Notes: generated by a model not told the origin, from the sequence alone. DNA of 64,000 nt from Brevibacillus parabrevis (GCF_003710905.1 NZ_RHHV01000011.1:33340-97339); one strand, 5' to 3'; counted from the stretch's first letter, positions 24,226 to 33,199 are shown. Numbers and translations are program-made.

Positions 24226-24334
24226 ATCTTTTCTCCTTTTCCTGTTTCTGAAAGGGCAACCCTCTTGATTATAGCAGACAGTCGGAAGCGAACAGGGCAA
24301 AAGGAGAAGACGCGAAAGCTGTTTGTCTAGTCGT

Positions 24335-25573
24335 TCAAGCTTTTTGCGAAGGAGCAGCCAGCACCTCTTTTCGTCTTAGCATAGGCAGGACAAACAAAAT
24401 GCTGACGGCAAACAACAGGCCCGCACCACCGAAAAGCAAGGGAAGGGAATACAGGCTTTTCAGCCATCCCGCGATGCTCATGGAGACGACCATCGTTCCC
24501 ATAAACAGGGGAGTCAGGACGCCGTTTACCCGGCCGATATACGCTGCATCGCTCGTTTTCAGCAGAAGCGTGTTGATTCCGACGTGAATGCACGGGAAGA
24601 ACAGACCGTTGATAAACTGGAAAAACATGACTGCCCACAATGCGGTAGACAGGCTGTTCCCGAAAGTCCCGATGGCGCTTATGAGCAGACCGGCAGCAAT
24701 CAGCATTTGCGGTGAGACTTTTTTCGCGACATTCATGACGGCACCGCCACCGATCAGCATCGCGGCTCCGTTGACCATCATCAGCCATTGCAAATATTCC
24801 TTGGGGAGCCCGAGGCGTTCGACGACCAAAAAGACAAACAGCGGCTGAATCAAGCCAGATGCCAGCCCGATGCAAGTGAAGATCGCGCCGAGCGCGCGCA
24901 AGGAAGGTTTTGACCACACATAGCGGAACCCGGCTGCAAACTCGGTCCAGAAGCTTTCGCCAGTGTGATTTTTTTGCCCGTCCTCGTCGCGCGGGAGCTG
25001 GAACAAAACGACAGCGGAGAGGACAAAAGAGACGCCCATCACGCCAATGGCGGACGAGATCCCGAAAGATTGGTAGAGGAGAGTGCCGAGAGCCGGACCA
25101 ATTACCATGAACACTGCCATCATCGTCTGAAACATCGCCATGGCAGGTTGCAATTCGTGTCCGGGAACGTGAAGCTTCAACAGTTTCATGCCAGAAGGCT
25201 GCGAGAACTGGGAGAGCGTCGCCGAGATCAAGGTGGCGAAAAAGACTGCCTTCCATGTGCCGAGCACGAGGGTGAGCAACACAGCGCCAACAGAGAGCGC
25301 ACTAAGCAAGTCGCAGATGATCATCGTTTTTCTCGGGCGCCAGCGGTCCGCAAATGTCCCGCCGATGATGGAAAACAGAAAGATCGGGCCAAACTGCGCG
25401 ACGGAAATCAGGGAAACGGCGTAAGGGTCGTTGTTCGTCTGATCCATGACAAACAAAAGAATCGCGAAGTTGCGAACCCAGACGCCGATTTGCAAAAGCG
25501 CTCCTGACAACAGGATGGTGCGAAAATACGTATTTTGAAACAGGGACGAGCGGGGAGGTGAAGCATTAGACAT
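24335..25573 (-). CDS. MFS transporter, macrolide-efflux (MefA-like) type
   Basis: A 412-residue MFS protein. The order FRTILLSGALLQIG, WVRNFAILLFVMDQ, GTFADRWRPRKTMI and FFATLISATLSQFSQPS is typical of the MefA/enterobactin exporter group. Proteins of this group expel macrolides or siderophores. The substrate here is not known. Start 25573 follows AAGGAG. Its promoter with a nearby palindrome suggests a local repressor that is not encoded in the adjacent genes. Confidence 0.82.
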   Translation of the reverse strand: MSNASPPRSSLFQNTYFRTILLSGALLQIGVWVRNFAILLFVMDQTNNDPYAVSLISVAQFGPIFLFSIIGGTFADRWRPRKTMIICDLLSALSVGAVLLTLVLGTWKAVFFATLISATLSQFSQPSGMKLLKLHVPGHELQPAMAMFQTMMAVFMVIGPALGTLLYQSFGISSAIGVMGVSFVLSAVVLFQLPRDEDGQKNHTGESFWTEFAAGFRYVWSKPSLRALGAIFTCIGLASGLIQPLFVFLVVERLGLPKEYLQWLMMVNGAAMLIGGGAVMNVAKKVSPQMLIAAGLLISAIGTFGNSLSTALWAVMFFQFINGLFFPCIHVGINTLLLKTSDAAYIGRVNGVLTPLFMGTMVVSMSIAGWLKSLYSLPLLFGGAGLLFAVSILFVLPMLRRKEVLAAPSQKA

Positions 25574-25616
25574 GTGGATGCACTCCTTTTCAATAAACAA
25601 AAGTTGTTTTTGTTTA

Positions 25617-25657
25617 TGTTATAACAAACATTATACACATTAGTTTAAAGTGATCAA
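25617..25657 (-). promoter_or_regulatory. Promoter and palindrome upstream of the MefA-like gene
   Basis: On the minus strand TTGATC (25657-25652) and TATAAT (25635-25630) have a 16-base spacer. TGTTATAACA, a perfect 10-base palindrome (25617-25626), lies just downstream of the -10, over the likely start site, where a repressor would act. Confidence 0.55.
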
Positions 25658-25710
25658 TACCGTACTAAAACTTTTCCATCCCCCGACCCGGCCGCTCGAA
25701 GCCAGGCTTG

Positions 25711-25755
25711 GCAAATAAAAAAAGACACGAGCCTGATGGAACAGGTCGTGTCTTT
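25711..25755 (-). terminator. Terminator after the anti-sigma gene
   Basis: AAAGACACGAGCCTG (25721-25735) pairs with CAGGTCGTGTCTTT (25742-25755) with one unpaired base; the A-rich run before it is the T-run on the minus strand. Confidence 0.8.
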
Positions 25756-25772
25756 GGAAAATCGTGTTTTCG

Positions 25773-27164
25773 TTAAGGCTTCCAGGTCAGTTGCTTGGAA
25801 GCTTCAATCAATTCGTCCAGCGAAACACCGTGGGCGGTTATCACTACGTACAGGGACTGATTATTGGACTGGGCGTTGAAATGGACCGCGTGCTCCGCGA
25901 CCGCATTTTTCGCGTCCTTGTTGTCAAACGAGACGGCAATAGCTTGCTCGCCATTGACTGCAAACAGCTGAGTGGCGGAAAACGTTCCGGGAATCGACAA
26001 GCTGCGTTTGCCTTGTGTGTTCCGTACTACGTCGATCCGAATCCAGTCGTTGTTGCGCTTGTAATCAGCGGCCAGATGCGTTACTTTTTGGCTCGTTTCT
26101 GATTCGTATTGCACGGAAATCGAGCTTAGCGAAAAGCTGTTCGGGTTTTGGGCCAGCACGGGAACGGGCATATCGGACGCTTGTACGGCTGTATCTGTAT
26201 CCGTAAAGGTCGACAGCGTGATCGGCTGTTTGGCTGCCATGGCCAACGACGGGCCGACGAGTCCGTTTTCGCTGTTCTCTTGCTCGGGCACGGCGGTCAT
26301 TCCCATAGGCTGATCGGCCGTGATCGCGGGTGCCCCGCCTTTTTTCGCAGCCATCAGGGCGTTCTCGGCGACGTTTTCTTCGCTTGCCGCGTTTTCTTTG
26401 GCATTCACCGCAGGTACTTTGGCAGTCGGTTGACTTCGGGCAGCCGCAGCCCCCTGGTTTTCCGGCTGAGCGGTGCGCGCTTGCGGCGGCGCCGCTTTGC
26501 TTTGCTGCGTGTCGTCCAGCGCAACAAGGGCATTGGCGGCAGCTGGCGCGGCATCACCGTTCGGATTAACTGCTGCTGCCGCTCCTGTGGACGGAGTAGC
26601 CGCTTCGTTTTGCTTCGCCATTGGCTGACTGCTGCCGCCTGTTGCACCTGTTGTCGCCTGGGCTGGTGCAGGAGGAGCGGCTGGAGCTGTCTCTTGCGCT
26701 TGCGTCGCATTGCCGCTGTACGCCACGATTTGATTGCTTGCGCTTGCCTGATTGGCTTCCGGTTGGGCGGCTGTCTGCATCATCTGATCGTCCTGAAGCT
26801 GCTGATAGCTCAGGAAGCCCACTGCCAGGAGGACTGCTGCGGCGCTGACCCAGGCGAATGAAGGGAAGCCTTTGGGCCGACGCTTGCTGGTTGCTGGTGC
26901 TGCCGCTTGCTGTGGAAGCACAGCGACGGTTGCGGTGGCGGCATGAGGGGGCACACCTTGTCCTGCGTTCTGGTAGATGGCTTGCATAATCCGCTCTTCC
27001 AGATTCGCTTGGGGCAGTGGAACCTCCTTCAAGAACTGCACCTCCTCTTCTGTTGTCATTTGCGTTTCAATCCATGCGATACACTCCTCACAAGTTTCTA
27101 TATGAGAGAAAATATCGCTGTCTGTGTCATCTAGCCATGCTTTTCTAAATGCCTGGCAGTTCAT
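25773..27164 (-). CDS. Zinc-finger anti-sigma factor with long Ala/Pro/Gln linker
   Basis: A 463-residue single-pass membrane protein. The N-terminus has the anti-sigma zinc motif HIETCEEC (H21, C25, C28). A membrane helix (FAWVSAAAVLLAVGFL) is near residue 105. Residues about 130-290 are low-complexity Ala, Pro, Gln and Asn. The C-terminal domain (about 340-460), ending VSLDELIEASKQL, looks DUF4367-like. It should bind and hold the sigma factor encoded just upstream, releasing it on envelope stress. The gene overlaps the sigma gene by 20 bases, the classical arrangement. The linker is unusually long. Confidence 0.85.
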   Translation of the reverse strand: MNCQAFRKAWLDDTDSDIFSHIETCEECIAWIETQMTTEEEVQFLKEVPLPQANLEERIMQAIYQNAGQGVPPHAATATVAVLPQQAAAPATSKRRPKGFPSFAWVSAAAVLLAVGFLSYQQLQDDQMMQTAAQPEANQASASNQIVAYSGNATQAQETAPAAPPAPAQATTGATGGSSQPMAKQNEAATPSTGAAAAVNPNGDAAPAAANALVALDDTQQSKAAPPQARTAQPENQGAAAARSQPTAKVPAVNAKENAASEENVAENALMAAKKGGAPAITADQPMGMTAVPEQENSENGLVGPSLAMAAKQPITLSTFTDTDTAVQASDMPVPVLAQNPNSFSLSSISVQYESETSQKVTHLAADYKRNNDWIRIDVVRNTQGKRSLSIPGTFSATQLFAVNGEQAIAVSFDNKDAKNAVAEHAVHFNAQSNNQSLYVVITAHGVSLDELIEASKQLTWKP

Positions 27165-27714
27165 GTACGAGTCCCCCTTCCTTGCGGGTTAACAATTTTG
27201 CGAGTTCTTGGCGAGCGCGCAAGTAGCGGACGCGTGCTGTAGACTCGGCGATGCCGAGAAGAGTTGCAATTTTTTCAAACGGATACTCATGCGTGCAACG
27301 CAGAACGATTACTTCCCGGTAAGTATCCGACAGCAAGGCGAATGCTTCCTGGATTTCCCTGCGCTGCTCCTTGTTCATGAGCGAATCCTGCGGAGATTCG
27401 TCTCGTGTATTGGACGGCACGTACGCCAATTGCTCGTCAGAGTCGTGAAACTTTCGGCGGCGCAAAAAATCGATACTCTTGTTGCGGGCAAGCGTATGTA
27501 ACCAGGATGAAAACTGCGAGTCGCCTCGAAACGTAGACAGTTTTTCATACGCCTTGACGAACACTTCCTGAGTAAGATCTTCTGCATCAGCGCGATTGTT
27601 CACCATTTTGTAGATAAAAACGTAGATCATATGCTGATATCGCTGGATGAGGTCGCGATACCCTTCAATTTCGCCCTGAAGAATCCGCTGAATGATTTCG
27701 GCGTCGGATTGCAT
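27145..27714 (-). CDS. ECF RNA polymerase sigma factor (SigW-like)
   Basis: A 189-residue sigma-70 of the ECF class. Region 2 (about 20-90) shows DLIQRYQHMIYVFIYKMV, ADAEDLTQEVFVKAYE and FSSWLHTLARNKSIDFLRRR. Region 4 (about 125-180) shows YREVIVLRCTHEYPFEKIA and GIAESTARVRYLRARQ. It is preceded by its own type of promoter (27744-27770) and followed by its anti-sigma factor with a 20-base overlap. It resembles SigW most, but SigM and SigX are close; the symbol is left open. Confidence 0.9.
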   Translation of the reverse strand: MQSDAEIIQRILQGEIEGYRDLIQRYQHMIYVFIYKMVNNRADAEDLTQEVFVKAYEKLSTFRGDSQFSSWLHTLARNKSIDFLRRRKFHDSDEQLAYVPSNTRDESPQDSLMNKEQRREIQEAFALLSDTYREVIVLRCTHEYPFEKIATLLGIAESTARVRYLRARQELAKLLTRKEGGLVHELPGI

Positions 27715-27743
27715 TGAATCTCCGGCCTCCCTTCCCTCTATGT

Positions 27744-27770
27744 GACGCTGGCTTCTGTCGAAACGTTTCA
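27744..27770 (-). promoter_or_regulatory. Autoregulatory ECF promoter of the sigma operon
   Basis: On the minus strand TGAAAC (27770-27765), 17-base spacer, CGTC (27747-27744). The start site would be about 25 bases before the sigma start codon. The first three bases of the -35 (TGA) are the stop codon of the upstream helicase gene. Confidence 0.7.
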
Positions 27771-29432
27771 GACCAGCATCTCGTTTTCTATAATTTCGTA
27801 TGGATAGCCTTGTTCTACGAGAAAAAGCTGACGATGGAGCGAAAACTCCTGCTCTCTCGTATCGCGTGTAACGAGTGTATAAAAGTGGGCAGTGTTGTTG
27901 TCCGTTTTCGGTCGCAAGATGCGTCCCAGGCGCTGTGCTTCTTCCTGACGGGAGCCGAACGTGCCGGAAATTTGAATCGCGACGTTGGCGTCCGGCAAAT
28001 CGACGGCAAAATTGGCTACCTTGGAGACGATCAGGCGTGTGATTTCCCCTTTTTTAAATTGTTCGTACAGCGTCTCGCGCTCTTTTTCCGGGACTTTGCC
28101 CGTAATCAGCGGAAGCTGCAAGGCGGTTGCCATTTGCTCCAGTTGATCGACGTACTGGCCGATGATCAACACTCTGTCGCCCTCGTGGCGGTCGAGCAGC
28201 TTGCGGACCACTTCGAGCTTTTTCGGGTTTTCGGCAGCGATCCGGAACTTTTGCCGGGCGGTTGCATGTGCGTACGCTTCCCGCCATTTTGGCTCAAAAG
28301 GCAGCCTGATTTCGCGGCAACGCGCTTCCGCAATCCAGCCAGCTTCCTCCATCGCTTTCCAGGGAACCTCGTACTTTTTCGGGCCGATCAGCGTAAAGAC
28401 GTCTTCTTCCCGGCCGTCTTCCCTGACGAGCGTGGCGGTCAACCCGAGTCGGCGTGTAGCCTGGATGCCGGAAGTAACACGAAAGACAGGTGCAGGCAGC
28501 AAATGCACCTCATCGTAAATAATAAGCCCCCAGTCACGCTCTGAAAAGAGTTTCATATGAGGAAATTCATCCAGAGAGGTGGGGCGGTATGTGAGAATTT
28601 GATAAGTTGCCACAGTTATCGGCTTTACTTCCTTGTGATCTCCGGTGTATTCGCCAACAAGATCGGGGTCCAGTTCGGTTTTGTCCAGCAGCTCGGAAAT
28701 CCACTGGCGCACGGAGGTCGTATTCGTCGTCAAAATAAGGGTAGCGGTCTGCAATTGCGCAATCGCGCCAATGCCGATGACCGTTTTCCCGGCTCCACAG
28801 GGCAGGACGAGCACGCCGCTGCCACCCGTAACCGCGCCGCCCAAGTGAAAAGCATCGACAGCGTCTTTTTGATAGGAGCGCAAAGCAAACGGCTTGCCTG
28901 ACGCACTGGTCTGCCGCAAGCTGACCGGACAGGCTTCCCCTTGCGAATACCCCGCCAAATCCTGCACAGGCAGTCCAAGCTTGATCAGCTCCTGCTTGAT
29001 CAGCCCGCGTGCGTAGCTTTTGAGTGTATAGCCTTCTTCGAACAAGGCGGCGATCGATTTGTATCCGATTAGCTCTGTGAGAACAAGAGGATCGTCACTA
29101 TTTAATACGAGATCATCCCCGTGACGTTCCAACCGAATCAGCCCGTATTTGCGCATCGTTTCTTCTATTTCTTTGACGAGCGTTGGCGGCACGCCGTATT
29201 TGCTGTATGCGCCAAGCACTCCTGTTACTTCATTCGGGGAAAGTCCGCTGGCTGCCGCATTCCACAGCGACAACGGGGTAATCCGGTATGTATGGATGTA
29301 CTCCGGACTTTTCAGCAATTCGCAAAAACCGCTGATGGCCTGTCTTGCCTCCGCAAACAACGGATGTTGTGTTTCCAATAATACAGTGCGATCGCTTTGG
29401 ACGATCATCGGCAAGTCTGGACGATAAGACAA
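27768..29432 (-). CDS. XPB-type DNA repair helicase (superfamily 2)
   Basis: A 554-residue helicase. Motif I is LPCGAGKTV (about residue 212), motif II DEVH (about 308), motif III GLTATL, followed by the RED motif (VREDGRE, about 337) that marks XPB proteins. The second RecA domain has LIIGQYVDQLEQ, VSKVANFAVDLPDANVAIQ and QRLGRILRPK. It has an N-terminal damage-recognition-like domain (1-120). XPB unwinds DNA in repair. TTG 29432 is preferred as start because GAGGTG lies 6 bases upstream; GTG 29441 is an alternative. Confidence 0.88.
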   Translation of the reverse strand: MSYRPDLPMIVQSDRTVLLETQHPLFAEARQAISGFCELLKSPEYIHTYRITPLSLWNAAASGLSPNEVTGVLGAYSKYGVPPTLVKEIEETMRKYGLIRLERHGDDLVLNSDDPLVLTELIGYKSIAALFEEGYTLKSYARGLIKQELIKLGLPVQDLAGYSQGEACPVSLRQTSASGKPFALRSYQKDAVDAFHLGGAVTGGSGVLVLPCGAGKTVIGIGAIAQLQTATLILTTNTTSVRQWISELLDKTELDPDLVGEYTGDHKEVKPITVATYQILTYRPTSLDEFPHMKLFSERDWGLIIYDEVHLLPAPVFRVTSGIQATRRLGLTATLVREDGREEDVFTLIGPKKYEVPWKAMEEAGWIAEARCREIRLPFEPKWREAYAHATARQKFRIAAENPKKLEVVRKLLDRHEGDRVLIIGQYVDQLEQMATALQLPLITGKVPEKERETLYEQFKKGEITRLIVSKVANFAVDLPDANVAIQISGTFGSRQEEAQRLGRILRPKTDNNTAHFYTLVTRDTREQEFSLHRQLFLVEQGYPYEIIENEMLV

Positions 29433-29574
29433 AAGATTCACCTCGTTACAAACGGCATATGAATCAGCACTATGGTATCACAATCCGGAAAAGAAAGAAA
29501 AACAGACAGGTAACATTTGCGATAGGATGGGAAACAATATCCCAAAGCAATGGTCGGAAAGGGAGGCGGGGAGA

Positions 29575-30897
29575 ATGGGAATGTGGGGAAGCTTGTTTAA
29601 CTTGGGTTTGGTCTTGATCCTCGTTTTCCTCAACGGCTTCTTCGTTGCAACCGAGTTTGCCGTGGTGAAAGTGAGGGAGTCGCGCATTGCCCAGCTCGTG
29701 GCAGAAGGCAACAAACGGGCGGAGAACGTGGAGCAAGTCATCCACAATTTGGATGCTTATTTGTCTGCCTGCCAATTGGGCATCACTCTCGCCTCGCTCG
29801 GACTCGGCTGGCTTGGCGAGCCTGCTGTGGCTCACTTGCTGCATCCGGTATTTCGCTACTTCCAGCTGAACGAGACGCTGGTGAGCAGCATTTCCTTTAT
29901 TATTGCGTTTTCCGTGATCACTTTTTTGCATATCGTGCTGGGCGAACTGGCTCCGAAGACACTTGCGATTCAGCGCACCGAAATGGTCGTGCTCGCTGTC
30001 AGTCGGCCGATCCAGCTGTTTCACAAAGTCATGTATCCGTTTATCGCTTTGCTGAACTGGTCGGCAAGCCGCATCCTCGCCTTGTTCCACATTTCCATGG
30101 AGCCGCATCAGGAGGCGCATACAGAAGAAGAAATCCGTATTCTGGTCAACGAAAGTCACAAAAGCGGCCTGATCGACCAGACAGAGCTGATGCTGGTAGA
30201 CAACATTTTTGATTTTTCCGAGACGATGGCGCGGGAGATTATGGTTCCGCGAACCGATATGGTTGTGCTCAACGTGCGCGATCCGTTTGACGAAAATGTC
30301 CGCCTCGTGCAAAACGGCCGATTCACCCGCTATCCGGTCGTCGATGGCGACAAGGATCACGTCGTGGGGAGTTTGCACATCAAAGACATGCTGACAGGGC
30401 TTTTGGAAGGCGAGCACAGCGATCTGAAAACGTTGATGCGCCCGGTTTTGACGGTTCCCGAGACGATCTCGATCAGCCGTCTGCTGACGATGCTGCAAAA
30501 ACAGCGCGGGCAAATGGCGATCATCATCGATGAGTACGGGGGCACGGCTGGCTTGGTGACGCTTGAAGATATTATGGAAGAAATCGTCGGCGATATCCAG
30601 GATGAATTTGACGACGAGCGTCCGGAAGTAGAAAAGAACGACGGCATGCTGTCGCTTGACGGCAGAATGCTTTTGGAGGAAGTGGGCGACTACCTGGACC
30701 TCGATTTGGAATCCAGCGAGGTCGATACGCTGGCCGGGTGGATTTACATGCAAATCGACCATCCGCCCCGCGTAGGCGACCGGGTGCGGGAGGGCAAGTT
30801 CGAGTTTGTGGTGGGGGAAGTCGATCACTACCGGATTACCAGGGTTCTCGTGAAAAAAATGCCAAATGCAGAGGAAGAAACCGGAACGGAAGATTGA
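29575..30897 (+). CDS. CNNM/CorC-family membrane protein (hemolysin family)
   Basis: A 440-residue protein with a DUF21/CNNM membrane domain (about 1-190; LVFLNGFFVATEFAVVKVR, ACQLGITLASLGLGWLGEP, LGELAPKTLAIQ), two CBS domains (about 205-330; REIMVPRTDMVVL, IIIDEYGGTAGLVTLEDI) and a C-terminal CorC/HlyC domain (about 345-430). These proteins act in magnesium or other cation transport or sensing. Start ATG 29575 has GGGAGG 8 bases upstream. A closely similar gene lies at 53907-55277. Confidence 0.9.
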   Translation: MGMWGSLFNLGLVLILVFLNGFFVATEFAVVKVRESRIAQLVAEGNKRAENVEQVIHNLDAYLSACQLGITLASLGLGWLGEPAVAHLLHPVFRYFQLNETLVSSISFIIAFSVITFLHIVLGELAPKTLAIQRTEMVVLAVSRPIQLFHKVMYPFIALLNWSASRILALFHISMEPHQEAHTEEEIRILVNESHKSGLIDQTELMLVDNIFDFSETMAREIMVPRTDMVVLNVRDPFDENVRLVQNGRFTRYPVVDGDKDHVVGSLHIKDMLTGLLEGEHSDLKTLMRPVLTVPETISISRLLTMLQKQRGQMAIIIDEYGGTAGLVTLEDIMEEIVGDIQDEFDDERPEVEKNDGMLSLDGRMLLEEVGDYLDLDLESSEVDTLAGWIYMQIDHPPRVGDRVREGKFEFVVGEVDHYRITRVLVKKMPNAEEETGTED

Positions 30898-30926
30898 TGA
30901 AAAAAGCTTTTCAGGACGCAATAATA

Positions 30927-30935
30927 TGCTATAAT
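30927..30935 (+). promoter_or_regulatory. Extended -10 promoter of the transporter operon
   Basis: TGCTATAAT is a perfect extended -10 with no convincing -35. The transcript would have a leader of about 80 bases. Confidence 0.55.
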
Positions 30936-30961
30936 GGGACACAAGTTGCACAAATGCAAGA

Positions 30962-30989
30962 TGCCTTGTTACCAGAGGGTGATCAGGCA
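30962..30989 (+). promoter_or_regulatory. Leader hairpin ahead of the first lipoprotein gene
   Basis: TGCCTTGTTACC (30962-30973) can pair with GGTGATCAGGCA (30978-30989) around the loop AGAG, with one mismatch and two G-U pairs. No T-run follows, so it is not a terminator. Confidence 0.5.
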
Positions 30990-31030
30990 CAGAGAGCAGA
31001 GCTTAGAGGAGGAAGTACAGATGAGACGAG
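30984..31030 (+). promoter_or_regulatory. Candidate TRAP-type NAG triplet series over the ribosome site
   Basis: NAG triplets start at 30984, 30990, 30994, 30999, 31004, 31009, 31013, 31018, 31023 and 31028, a near 5-base period crossing the ribosome site (31007-31012) and start codon (31021). GAG occurs five times and TAG once; the rest are CAG or AAG. In B. subtilis, tryptophan-bound TRAP blocks translation of trpP and yhaG through such arrays. The match is imperfect and purine-rich ribosome sites can mimic it. Confidence 0.35.
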
Positions 31031-32028
31031 CAGTCAGTATGGCACTGACCACTTTGCTGGCCATTTCTTTGGCAGCATGTGGCAATCAAACAGGTGGACA
31101 AAATGAAGCAACAGCGACCAGTTCCGGCCAAGGCCAAACGGTGAAGCTGGGCTTGACGCAATTCGTAGAGCATCCCGCTTTGGATGCGATTCATCAAGGA
31201 ATCTTGGATGGCTTGAAACAATCCGGCTACGAAGAGGGCAAAAATCTGGAGGTTGACTACCAGAACGCCCATGGCGATATGAACAACACGGTATCGATTG
31301 CGCAGAAGTACGCCGGAGACAAGAAGGATTTGGTCGTAGCGATTGCGACTCCATCCGCTCAGGCTGCAGCCAAGGCGATTACCGACAAACCTGTTTTGTT
31401 CAGTTCCGTAACAGATCCGATCTCGGCTCAGCTGGTCAGCAGTCTGGAAAAACCGGACAAGAACGTGACTGGAACGAGCGACAAAGTATCGATGGAACAA
31501 CAATTGAAGCTGATCAAAACCTTCCTGCCCCAGTTGAAAAAGCTGGGCGTGATCTACACCACCTCCGAGGTCAACTCTGAGGTACAGGTAAAAGAGCTGG
31601 AAGAGGCAGCGAGCAAAGAAGGCGTAGAAATCATCAAGGCGGGCATTTCGCAGCTTTCCGAGGTGCAATTGGCAGCTCAGGGACTTGCTGGAAAAGCCGA
31701 CGCCATGTTCATTCCGATTGACAATACCGTCGTGTCCTCTTTTGAGGCTGTACTGGGAGCAGCGGAAGCGAACAAGATTCCTGTTTTTGCTTCCGACACA
31801 GACACCGTAAAACGCGGCGCAGTAGCCACGTACGGCATCGACTACTACCAGATTGGCAAGCAAACAGGCGAAATGGCTGCCCGTGTCCTCAAAGGACAAG
31901 CGGTTGCAGACACTCCTGTCGAAATTTCAAAGCAGGCCGACCTGTACATCAATGAAACAGCAGCCGGGAAGTTTGGTCTCACGATTTCAGAGGCACTCAA
32001 ACAGCAGGCGAAAGAAATCACCAAGTAA
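31021..32028 (+). CDS. ABC transporter substrate-binding lipoprotein 1 (TrpX-like)
   Basis: A 335-residue lipoprotein with signal peptide and lipobox LAAC (C20). The mature part is of the ABC_sub_bind family (PF04392): GLTQFVEHPALDAIHQGI, IATPSAQAAAKAI, LFSSVTDPISAQLV, LGVIYTTSEVNSEVQVK and ATYGIDYYQIGKQTGEMA. This family includes TrpX of streptococcal tryptophan ABC transporters. It is followed by a second binding protein, a permease and an ATPase in order. Start ATG 31021 follows AGAGGAGG. Confidence 0.85.
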   Translation: MRRAVSMALTTLLAISLAACGNQTGGQNEATATSSGQGQTVKLGLTQFVEHPALDAIHQGILDGLKQSGYEEGKNLEVDYQNAHGDMNNTVSIAQKYAGDKKDLVVAIATPSAQAAAKAITDKPVLFSSVTDPISAQLVSSLEKPDKNVTGTSDKVSMEQQLKLIKTFLPQLKKLGVIYTTSEVNSEVQVKELEEAASKEGVEIIKAGISQLSEVQLAAQGLAGKADAMFIPIDNTVVSSFEAVLGAAEANKIPVFASDTDTVKRGAVATYGIDYYQIGKQTGEMAARVLKGQAVADTPVEISKQADLYINETAAGKFGLTISEALKQQAKEITK

Positions 32029-32053
32029 AAAGAGAGCGTCAAGCTCTCTTTTT
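32027..32053 (+). terminator. Terminator between the two binding-protein genes
   Basis: AGAGAGC (32031-32037), loop GTCAA, GCTCTCT (32043-32049), then T. Read-through or a second promoter must supply the downstream genes; a weak TAAAAT (32081-32086) lies beyond it. Confidence 0.75.
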
Positions 32054-32118
32054 ATTCTTTTAAAACTGTTTTATCCGTGTTAAAATTAGAAAAAATTTTT
32101 CAAGGGGGCATTTATCAC

Positions 32119-33171
32119 ATGTTCAAACAGAAAAAGACTATCAGAAAAATTCAGAGTTTTTTATTTCCTTTGCTGCTTTTGTCTGTTACCGCATGTGGAC
32201 AGCAAAGCGCTACCCCGGCGAGCAACGAGCAGACTCCACCTGCTTCGAACCAGCCGGCGCCAGCTGCTGAAACCAAACAGTTTAAAATCGGGATTTCTCA
32301 GTTCGTAGAGCACCCGGCATTGGATGCAGCACGCGAAGGCTTTGTGGCGCAGCTTGCCAAAAACGGATACGAAGACGGCAAACAAGTGAAAATCGACGTC
32401 AAATCAGCGCAAGCGAGCATGGATACAGCAATCTCCATCGCGCAAAAATTCGAGTCTGACAAAGTAGACCTCGTACTGGCGATCGCGACGCCGACCGCTC
32501 AGGCTGCTGCCCAAACAAGCAAAGACATTCCGATCTTGTTTACGGCAGTAACCGATCCGGTAGAGGCAGGTCTGGTAAAAGCGATGGATAAACCGGGAGC
32601 AAACGTGACAGGTACTTCCGACATGAACCCGGTGGAAGAGCAATTGAAGCTGATCAAAGAATTGAAGCCAGATGCGAAATCAGTTGGAGTTATCTACAGC
32701 TCCGGCGAAGTGAACTCCAAAGTGCAGGTAGATGCGGCGAAAGCAGTAGCGGACAAGCTGGGCCTGTCCATTCAGGAAGCAGCGATCACCAGCGCAACAG
32801 AGGTGAAGCAAGCGGCTGAGTCGATGGTAGGCAAAGTAGACGCGTTCTACGTGCCGACAGACAACATGGTCGTATCGTCGATTGCAGCAGTCCTGAGCGT
32901 TGCCGAAGCGCAAAAAATTCCGGTCATCGCAGGGGAAGAAAACTCCGTGAAGAGCGGTGCGATTGCTACTTACGGAATCGACTACACCAAGCTCGGCGAA
33001 CAAACAGCAGACATGGCAGCAAAAATCTTGAAGGGCGAAGCGAAGCCGGCAGACATGGCTGTCGAGATGCAGGCAGACATGAAGCTCGTATTGAACAAAA
33101 AAGCAGCGGAGAAAATGGGAGTGACCATTCCGCAATCCATGCTCGACCGCGCTGGCGAAGTGATCGAGTAA
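32119..33171 (+). CDS. ABC transporter substrate-binding lipoprotein 2 (TrpX-like)
   Basis: A 350-residue paralogue of the preceding protein, with lipobox SVTAC (about C26) and a Pro/Ala/Gln spacer. Core blocks match the first copy: GISQFVEHPALDAAREGF, IATPTAQAAAQTS, LFTAVTDPVEAGLV, VIYSSGEVNSKVQVD and ATYGIDYTKLGEQTADMA. It sits directly ahead of the permease gene (28 bases) and so is the more tightly linked partner. ATG 32119 has AAGGGGG about 11 bases upstream. Confidence 0.85.
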   Translation: MFKQKKTIRKIQSFLFPLLLLSVTACGQQSATPASNEQTPPASNQPAPAAETKQFKIGISQFVEHPALDAAREGFVAQLAKNGYEDGKQVKIDVKSAQASMDTAISIAQKFESDKVDLVLAIATPTAQAAAQTSKDIPILFTAVTDPVEAGLVKAMDKPGANVTGTSDMNPVEEQLKLIKELKPDAKSVGVIYSSGEVNSKVQVDAAKAVADKLGLSIQEAAITSATEVKQAAESMVGKVDAFYVPTDNMVVSSIAAVLSVAEAQKIPVIAGEENSVKSGAIATYGIDYTKLGEQTADMAAKILKGEAKPADMAVEMQADMKLVLNKKAAEKMGVTIPQSMLDRAGEVIE

Positions 33172-33199
33172 TAATCGCAGCAACAGGAGGATTTCTTCT

